Positions 37,402 to 43,129 of a stretch of 43,129 nt of DNA are shown one piece after another (the first letter of the stretch is position 1; every line of letters begins with the position of its first letter). The notes under the pieces were generated by a model that was not told the DNA's origin, made no database searches, and worked only from the letters and a program-made list of their open reading frames with translations. A program made the translations under genes and the position numbers. Source of the DNA: a virus; the IMG/VR virus record IMGVR_UViG_3300021090_000052, positions 1-43,129 of that record; one strand, 5' to 3'.

Positions 37402-38127
37402 TCAAACGCCGAAGGGAAAGTGTGGTCGGTTCCGGAACTTGTCGATCGTCGGGCGCCGCGCTCTCCAGAGCAGACTGCCAGGGCCTGTCTCCTCTGCTGT
37501 ACCTGCTGTGGGCGGACCTAGACCAACCGAATTGCCGTACTGATTATTTGGGCCGAAGCCCGGCGGTGGCATCACGTTTGGCTGGCCACTGTGTCGGCCT
37601 GGCGGTGTTCCAGCCACTGGCGGCAATCGCTGTGGATCGGATGGCGTGCCAGGCGGCGGCATCGCGACTGGCGGCAACACTCTGTCACCGATCCCTTGTG
37701 GCACTCCTGCACCTGAACCAGGCCCCGTCCATCCACCTGCAGGGAACCCTGTAAACGGCTGCTGGTGTGCTTTCTTCGACTGTGTTGCACGATCTGTCTT
37801 GCCCTGGTTGTACAACGTGTTCCCTTGGTTGTACATCGAGCCGATCCAGTCGTAGATTGATTGCTCGTTCCGGCCTGCGAAGGGATCAGGCGACATGTTG
37901 CCGTACGCACCTAGCATCGGGTTCGACATCCACCCAGGCGCACCACCACCAGCCCCATTTGGATCACCAGGACTTAGGAATCCAGTTCCCGGCGCACCTT
38001 GGTTTCCAGCTCCCATAGGGTCATTGTAGAACCCCATCGCATCGTACACCGAACCTGTCGCGCCCGAAGGTGGATTTGCGAATGTGCTTCCGCGTCCACC
38101 ACCCATGTAAGACTGATTTCCGCTCAT
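37402..38127 (-). CDS. Gly/Pro-rich virion-module protein
   Basis: The protein has 241 residues. Gly/Asn/Pro dominate, with SIYDWIGSMYNQGNTLYNQG as the only segment with clear helix potential, and a basic end (LLWRARRPTIDKFRNRPHF). AGGAGA precedes the ATG. It may pair with the 36815 product. Its function is unknown. Confidence 0.55.
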   Translation of the reverse strand: MSGNQSYMGGGRGSTFANPPSGATGSVYDAMGFYNDPMGAGNQGAPGTGFLSPGDPNGAGGGAPGWMSNPMLGAYGNMSPDPFAGRNEQSIYDWIGSMYNQGNTLYNQGKTDRATQSKKAHQQPFTGFPAGGWTGPGSGAGVPQGIGDRVLPPVAMPPPGTPSDPQRLPPVAGTPPGRHSGQPNVMPPPGFGPNNQYGNSVGLGPPTAGTAEETGPGSLLWRARRPTIDKFRNRPHFPFGV

Positions 38128-38139
38128 GCTTGTTTCTCC

Positions 38140-39042
38140 TTAGAAGCCATAGCCCGTGCCGAAGCCAGGTGCTGCACCTGGACGGACACCAGGGAACGCA
38201 CTGCCGCCACCATACCCATAACTGCCATTCGCATTGATCAATCCAAGCCCGACCAAGTCCGCAAATGGACTCGAATAGTTTGGATTCGGAGACGTCGTTG
38301 TGGTCGAACCACCTGCTGTCCCAAGCATAGGGTTGAGTGCGCCTTCCATAACACCCAACGACTTGTAGGGCCAGTCCGCACGATTGTATGCATTCTGATA
38401 TGCGGTGTTGAGCATGCTCTGCGTTTGGCTCTGTTGCTGACCACCAACATTCATCATCTGTTGCGGTCCAATGTACCGCTGCTCGAGGATGCCCGGTGTG
38501 AGCGTCTGCTGTCCATACTGGCGCTGTCGCTCCGTCTGGTAATTGCCACCAAAGACCGCGTTCGCGAGCGAAGCAAGATTTTCACCCAGGCCAAACTGCT
38601 CCTGCTCTTGCTCTTGATCCATAGCAGAGCCACCAAACGCTCCCGCACGCGCGAAGTTCGCTGCCGTCGTTGGCGCGGTGGCGTACTTGTACTCATCCGT
38701 CATCGCTCGCGCGCCTTGCTTGTACGTCTCCGCGAGGTATGGATTCGTTTCCGGGTAAAGATACGCACCGCCCATCGTGGCCATCGCGAGCCGGTCGGCC
38801 ATGTTCACCATCGGCCCGCTGCCCTGCGCGTAACCAAGCGTTGCTGCTTGCCCTGCGCGCTGCGGGTACGGATAGCTGCGCGTTGAAAGCTGCTGCGCAC
38901 GCTCGAGCAGTCCTGTTGCATAAGGCTTGAGCCAGTCTGGAAGATCTGTAATCGCTGTCGTTGTCAGATTTTCCGGCCCGAACAACTGCTCTGGGTCGAT
39001 GTTGACCATCTGATTCGGGTCAGCAGGCAGACCGTTAGCCAT
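38140..39042 (-). CDS. internal virion-like protein
   Basis: The protein has 300 residues. LPDWLKPYATGLLERAQQLS near 33-52 and later Ala/Gln-rich helices (ATAPTTAANFARAGAFGGSA) resemble internal or ejection proteins of podoviruses, which are often Gln- and Gly-rich. The C-terminal 60 residues are Gly/Tyr-rich and probably flexible. GGGGAGAAAA precedes the ATG. It overlaps the GNAT-like gene by eight bases. Confidence 0.55.
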   Translation of the reverse strand: MANGLPADPNQMVNIDPEQLFGPENLTTTAITDLPDWLKPYATGLLERAQQLSTRSYPYPQRAGQAATLGYAQGSGPMVNMADRLAMATMGGAYLYPETNPYLAETYKQGARAMTDEYKYATAPTTAANFARAGAFGGSAMDQEQEQEQFGLGENLASLANAVFGGNYQTERQRQYGQQTLTPGILEQRYIGPQQMMNVGGQQQSQTQSMLNTAYQNAYNRADWPYKSLGVMEGALNPMLGTAGGSTTTTSPNPNYSSPFADLVGLGLINANGSYGYGGGSAFPGVRPGAAPGFGTGYGF

Positions 39043-39514
39043 TTTTCTCCCCTAGCTTGCACTCAAAGATGTGCTCACGAAGCTTAAACCCTCGCGCCCA
39101 CAAGCGGCGCTGCCAGGCTTTTCTTGGACTTTGAAACACCAAGCTTTTGAATCCATCCTGTTTCGCGTTGGCAAGAACAAGATCCATGAGTGCGTCAAGC
39201 TTGCCGATGGTACGGATGTACAAAGCCCAGATGAAAAGAACTGGTGTTCCGTCAAACGGGTGCACGCGCTTCAAGACGACCGCGAAACCTACATAAAGGT
39301 CATCTTCGAAACCAAGAAGCAAGCTTGCCTCGCCGCTTCGAAGCGCAACGTAAACGTCCTCTGGAATCCAATCTGGATCTGTTCGATCAACAACTTTCTC
39401 GAGCCCATGCCGGACAATCGACCACCAACGCCGCACGTTGGCAGGTTCGACATCGCGGAGCACAAACACTGGCGCAGCGTTCGGTGCAACGTTGTTCATG
39501 CGTTTGGAAACCAT
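39035..39514 (-). CDS. GNAT-fold acetyltransferase-like virion protein
   Basis: The protein has 159 residues. Strand-helix order (VFVLRDVEPANVRRWWSIV, ... ASLLLGFEDDLYVGFAVVLK, FIWALYIRTIGKLDALMDL, SLVFQSPRKAWQRRLWARGF) fits a GNAT fold. GNAT-like proteins are found in the internal core of T7-like phages and need not be active enzymes. The acetyl-CoA loop is not well preserved. Placed among ejection-type genes. Confidence 0.6.
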   Translation of the reverse strand: MVSKRMNNVAPNAAPVFVLRDVEPANVRRWWSIVRHGLEKVVDRTDPDWIPEDVYVALRSGEASLLLGFEDDLYVGFAVVLKRVHPFDGTPVLFIWALYIRTIGKLDALMDLVLANAKQDGFKSLVFQSPRKAWQRRLWARGFKLREHIFECKLGEKNG

Positions 39515-39870
39515 TTGCTCAACTTTGGAATGTAGTCAAAAACCACGACTGTTCCAACTACCGGCGCGATTGCCGCGGCGATGTTGTCAGCAGTTGTTGT
39601 TGACCACGCTCCACCTACCACGAAACGAATAAAGCCAGAAAACCCGACAGGCGCAACAATTGTGTCGATTGCCGCGACTCCTGTAACATAGTGTATCGCG
39701 TTCGACGGCTTCATAACCGCTGCGCTTGCCAAGTCCGGTCCAACATCTTGAATCTGCGTGTTGAGCTGATTCGCAACCAACGCCAAGTACTGCCGCAGCG
39801 CTTTGATGAAATCCCGTGCGTTGTCTTCGCGCCACGGCAACAAGTTTGGATCTGGCAAGCGTCGAAACAC
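39496..39870 (-). CDS. small tail-associated protein
   Basis: The protein has 124 residues with GTG sharing a base with the upstream TAG. It has an N-terminal helix (NARDFIKALRQYLALVANQL) and a strand-rich C-terminal part (FSGFIRFVVGGAWSTTTADN). It is a plausible small adaptor or fibre-binding protein beside the tail nozzle. No family name is assigned. Confidence 0.55.
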   Translation of the reverse strand: MFRRLPDPNLLPWREDNARDFIKALRQYLALVANQLNTQIQDVGPDLASAAVMKPSNAIHYVTGVAAIDTIVAPVGFSGFIRFVVGGAWSTTTADNIAAAIAPVVGTVVVFDYIPKLSKWFPNA

Positions 39871-41192
39871 TAACGTCTCCCTGCCGGAATCACGTCAGGC
39901 TCTATTCCAATAATCTCATAGTCGCCGTCTGCTTCATACAAGTACCGATGAAACCGCGCGCGCCGGCGCAAGTTGAACCAGTTTTGCGCGGCAAGCGGTT
40001 TCGTCGCTCCTTGCACCACGTCGTCCCCGAGGTTGGTTTTGTAGAACTCCGTCAACAATGGTGGCGTCGAAGGAACTTGCGAGAACTTTGGCTTCAGCCG
40101 CCGAATGTACGTGAACATCGACTCATCACCCAAGTCACCCGTAAGGAAGCTAGTGTGTCCAGGAGTTCCCTGAATGATGTACAACCGATGGTCCAACAAA
40201 AAGACCGCCTGCACAAAGTCAGCAGAGCCAGTGAACAAAATATCCTCGTACGAAAGCGGAATGTCCTGGCCGTACGTTGCGAAGTACGAGCCAAACTGAT
40301 CGTAAGTTATGCCGCTTTGTGCCGGCATCTCAGGAAGCATTACGTACTCAATCGGACGCTTCTTGAGCGTCCACTTATTCGATGGCACGTGCCATTTGAT
40401 CTCTTGATCCAACAGCCCTGCTGGCTGTGCTGCCTTTGAAGGATAATGCCACGTCACGACGTCGAACTTCCTGTCCCACCTCCCGATGATTCTAAACGCA
40501 TTTTCGATGTCAAGACTGTCCTCAAAGAAGAACTCTCGCACACTCGACGGCATGTTCAATGGACGAGGCGTGCCGCCATCGAACACCCAGAAGTCCGCAA
40601 AGCCAGGAAAAACATGCCTGTCTCCAAGCGAAACAACTGCCTCTTGGCCAGGTGTTCCTGCTTGCGCACTCACAAGCTGAAATCCCCAAATGATTGGCGG
40701 TCCAAAGTACTGCCCAATATACATCGAGCCGCCTTTGTATGCAACGACTGTTGCCCCAAGCTTCTTGCCGGCGGTAATCTCACCTTCTGTTTCCGTCAAG
40801 ATTCCATTAGCTGCTTGTGTTGCGACATCCGCTGCCCAAATTGTATCCGCACCTAACCCTGAGCACCACCATTGATTCGTTGCGTTTTCGGTGTTGAACA
40901 AAAACACAAAGTTGTTCGCTGTTTCCACGATCCGTGCGCGCGGCGGACTGCCAGCAAGATCACCAAACACTCCACTCGGTCCACTCGCCATCTGCACCGG
41001 ATCTGCAAAGTCTGTCGCGATGAGGTGATTGCCGAACAGCGCAAACCGCCAACGAAAAGGAGCGTTGTACCCCGTACCGATCGGGGTGAACAGCCCAGCA
41101 ACTCCCTTGAAAAGCGCTGTCGCCGTGGCCGCGTAAATGTTCTGCGTTCCGTCCAGAAAGCGGACTGACGCACTTCCTACAACAGCTGGCAT
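39870..41192 (-). CDS. tail nozzle protein, N-terminus missing
   Basis: The protein has 440 residues. It looks like a P22 gp10-type tail nozzle (tail stabilisation) propeller: RWRFALFGNHLIATDFADPV, VFLFNTENATNQWWCSG, WFNLRRRARFHRYLYEADGD. The usual opening (FAPDxDPxTPG...DC...PT.RG) is absent, and a stop lies two codons before ATG 41192. That missing piece occurs instead at 43128-42990, 1.5 kb upstream. The gene therefore looks split by an insert. The nozzle plugs and extends the short tail. Confidence 0.75.
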   Translation of the reverse strand: MPAVVGSASVRFLDGTQNIYAATATALFKGVAGLFTPIGTGYNAPFRWRFALFGNHLIATDFADPVQMASGPSGVFGDLAGSPPRARIVETANNFVFLFNTENATNQWWCSGLGADTIWAADVATQAANGILTETEGEITAGKKLGATVVAYKGGSMYIGQYFGPPIIWGFQLVSAQAGTPGQEAVVSLGDRHVFPGFADFWVFDGGTPRPLNMPSSVREFFFEDSLDIENAFRIIGRWDRKFDVVTWHYPSKAAQPAGLLDQEIKWHVPSNKWTLKKRPIEYVMLPEMPAQSGITYDQFGSYFATYGQDIPLSYEDILFTGSADFVQAVFLLDHRLYIIQGTPGHTSFLTGDLGDESMFTYIRRLKPKFSQVPSTPPLLTEFYKTNLGDDVVQGATKPLAAQNWFNLRRRARFHRYLYEADGDYEIIGIEPDVIPAGRR

Positions 41193-41218
41193 CTGCTACC
41201 TTGTTGCTATCAATATGA

Positions 41219-41959
41219 CTAATTGGTGAAGATATCTACAAGGTCGTAGTAGTCTTTCCGTGTCGTCCCGATGTTTACTCCATACCATCCCGCGTTGACT
41301 CCTGTGTGGTATGGGGATGATCCATCTGTATACGTCACGACAGCTTGAAGTGTCGACCAGTCGTAGGTCGCCGGATCGGCGATGGGGCCGTCGACCGATC
41401 CGATGAGCAGGATCGAACCAGAAATCGGGTCTGTCTGCCAATTGAGTTGCGCCGCGTAGACGTAAGGCTGATTCATCCCAGTTGGCCAGAAGCCAGTCAC
41501 GAGACCCGTCGTGTCGGTAAGTGCCGTCGAGAGCGATTCTTTTGACAATACGAACTGCGTCGACGATGCGCTGGGAAAGAAAGTCAGGACGTAGGCGCTG
41601 TTTCCGAACGAGACACTCGTCTGCATCTGAGCGTAGAGCCCCCATGTAGTGATCGGAGTAACGTCGCTCGATGCCGTGTCGATCCGTTTGTGAAGAACCC
41701 TGAGCCTACCACACGTGGCATTCACTCCAGCAGATAAGTACGTTGCATATGTCTGGCCATTCCCATTGACCCACACAAGAGAGTGCGCCCCCTGAATCGG
41801 GATCAGAGAATCCCATTGCATCGTGGTCCCGCCACCTGTCGTAATCCCTGACCAATCAGCGAAACCTCCGAAGCTCCTCGCAGCGAATGTGCCTACGAGC
41901 GCAAGCATCGCGCAGAATACAAGCGTTCGGGAGGGACTATGCGTTTTCAAAGTCATCAT
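41219..41959 (-). CDS. secreted unknown protein
   Basis: The protein has 246 residues. The start at 41959 gives a signal peptide (RTLVFCAMLALVGTFAARSF). An earlier ATG at 42007 is inside a direct repeat. The mature part is beta-rich (GITTGGGTTMQWDSLIPIQG, SVSFGNSAYVLTFFPSAS), probably a surface domain. There is no cysteine motif or known family. It lies between the two parts of the nozzle gene. Confidence 0.55.
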   Translation of the reverse strand: MMTLKTHSPSRTLVFCAMLALVGTFAARSFGGFADWSGITTGGGTTMQWDSLIPIQGAHSLVWVNGNGQTYATYLSAGVNATCGRLRVLHKRIDTASSDVTPITTWGLYAQMQTSVSFGNSAYVLTFFPSASSTQFVLSKESLSTALTDTTGLVTGFWPTGMNQPYVYAAQLNWQTDPISGSILLIGSVDGPIADPATYDWSTLQAVVTYTDGSSPYHTGVNAGWYGVNIGTTRKDYYDLVDIFTN

Positions 41960-42133
41960 GTTTGAGCAGATTCGGCGTTGGGCAAAGTTCCGTTTCAAAG
42001 TCATCATGAATCACCAGCACCGCGAGCGGGTTACATGGTTGCGTGCAGCAGCATGGACCGCCGCCGCGTATCAGCGCGGTTGTCGATCGCGGGCAAAGCA
42101 GCCATGTCGCAACAACTATCCAAATAATCTTCC

Positions 42134-42137
<4 letters not shown>
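41937..42137 (-). CDS. small secreted Cys-rich protein
   Basis: The protein has 66 residues. MRKIIWIVVATWLLC is a signal-like start; GGGPCCCTQPC gives a Cys cluster, and the tail has two related HDDFE units. The ATG overlaps the previous TGA (ATGA), and its end overlaps the next gene. It may be a disulfide-rich surface peptide. Confidence 0.5.
41945..42008 (+). repeat. 16-bp direct repeat, 48 bp apart
   Basis: TTTCAAAGTCATCATG occurs at 41945-41960 and 41993-42008. On the minus strand both copies include ATGATGACTTTGAA, giving two possible starts for the 41219 gene and two HDDFE units in the 41937 product. Confidence 0.65.
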
Positions 42138-42729
<592 letters not shown>

Positions 42730-42733
<4 letters not shown>

Positions 42734-43128
42734 GGTATGTAAATTAGCTCCGGGTAGCCATAGGTTGCCGTGTCAACATAGAACTGATGGCTGTTGTCCC
42801 AGGGCAACACGTCCGCGAAAGGGACTTGATCGTAGTTGGCCATGCCGTTGTTGATGTAGAAGATCCATCCATCATTCAGCAAGATGCCTCCAACTGCGGG
42901 TCCAGAGGCAGCATTGACCGTAACATAGTCCGAAAAGAGAACCTCATAGATATCCGTCGGAGTCGCGCGGTCATAGAGCAAAAACACCCCGCCAATCGGT
43001 GCGTAAATCGCCACATCGCCTGGCTCTGGGCGGAAACCTTTCGTCGTCCCAATGAGTCCATCGCAGTCTAGCCAGCCCCCGGGCGTCTCCGGATCCAAGT
43101 CCGGCGCGAACCCAATGAACGTGACCAT
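42730..43128 (-). CDS. tail nozzle N-terminal fragment joined to another sequence
   Basis: The protein has 132 residues, starting at the last complete codon of the window. MVTFIGFAPDLDPETPGG ... LDCDGLIGTTKGFRPEPG is the typical opening of tail-nozzle proteins. After about residue 50 the sequence no longer follows that family and ends in a short strand-rich part (GWIFYINNGMANYDQVPFAD). It appears to be the missing start of the nozzle at 39870, separated by the inserted genes, or a partial duplicate. The start matches family expectation but an upstream start cannot be excluded. Confidence 0.6.
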
Positions 43129-43129
43129 C

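Overview
The window is part of the genome of a tailed bacteriophage, most likely podovirus-like with a short tail and probably lytic. No integrase, lysogeny repressor, tRNA or CRISPR is visible. No RNA polymerase gene is visible, and four good sigma70-type promoters sit in the early region, so the phage probably uses host RNA polymerase. Coding is very dense: many genes overlap by ATGA, GTGA or TAATG, with strong AAGGAGG ribosome binding sites. The host cannot be named. Thr-Pro/Thr-Ala repeat tails of the kind common in Chloroflexi and Binatota surface proteins, and spanin-like candidates, are only weak hints.

Layout. (1) 1-1383, minus strand: a short operon running off the left edge, with a GIY-YIG endonuclease, a terminase-small-subunit-like HTH protein and two small Cys-rich proteins. 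(2) 1384-3097: non-coding divergent control regions around one gene at 2011-2481, holding palindromes, a structured leader, a strong terminator, iteron-like repeats, a promoter and a 200-bp inverted repeat. (3) 3098-11857, plus strand: about 25 small early genes. Many are zinc-ribbon or unknown proteins; a MazG-like protein and a Lar-like protein are recognisable. (4) 11954-22877, plus strand: the replication and recombination module. It holds a PD-(D/E)XK nuclease with Fe-S-type cysteines, a Sak4/RecA-like ATPase, a DUF669-like ssDNA-binding candidate, a dGTP-diphosphohydrolase-like (DUF5664) protein, a lone ParB-type HTH protein, an NrdR-like zinc ribbon, a ParB-DNA methyltransferase fusion, a HARP/J-domain-like protein, a vWA protein, a zincin-like protein, a uracil-DNA-glycosylase/DNA polymerase A fusion and a DUF3987-like helicase. 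(5) 22874-43128, minus strand: late genes. In transcription order from the right edge these are a tail-nozzle N-terminal fragment, three secreted or anchored proteins, the main part of the tail nozzle, small tail proteins, a GNAT-like protein, Gly/Gln-rich and coiled-coil internal proteins, a 1694-residue ejection-type protein, a tail fibre, collagen-like and LamG-like adhesins with signal peptides, holin/spanin-like membrane proteins, an Ig-like protein and an M15 endolysin. Large terminase, portal and capsid genes are absent. Both ends are open and both edge operons run leftward, so on a circular map those genes would lie between the left and right edges.

Most notable: a recurring gene-end motif (-Glu-Leu-stop) in at least nine unrelated genes; hairpins placed directly against Shine-Dalgarno sequences throughout the early region; a repeated 21-bp palindrome; a tail-nozzle gene apparently split by an inserted block of secreted-protein genes; a polymerase with His at the usual Phe762 position and an N-terminal glycosylase domain; and an unusual number of Sec-type signal peptides among virion-module genes.
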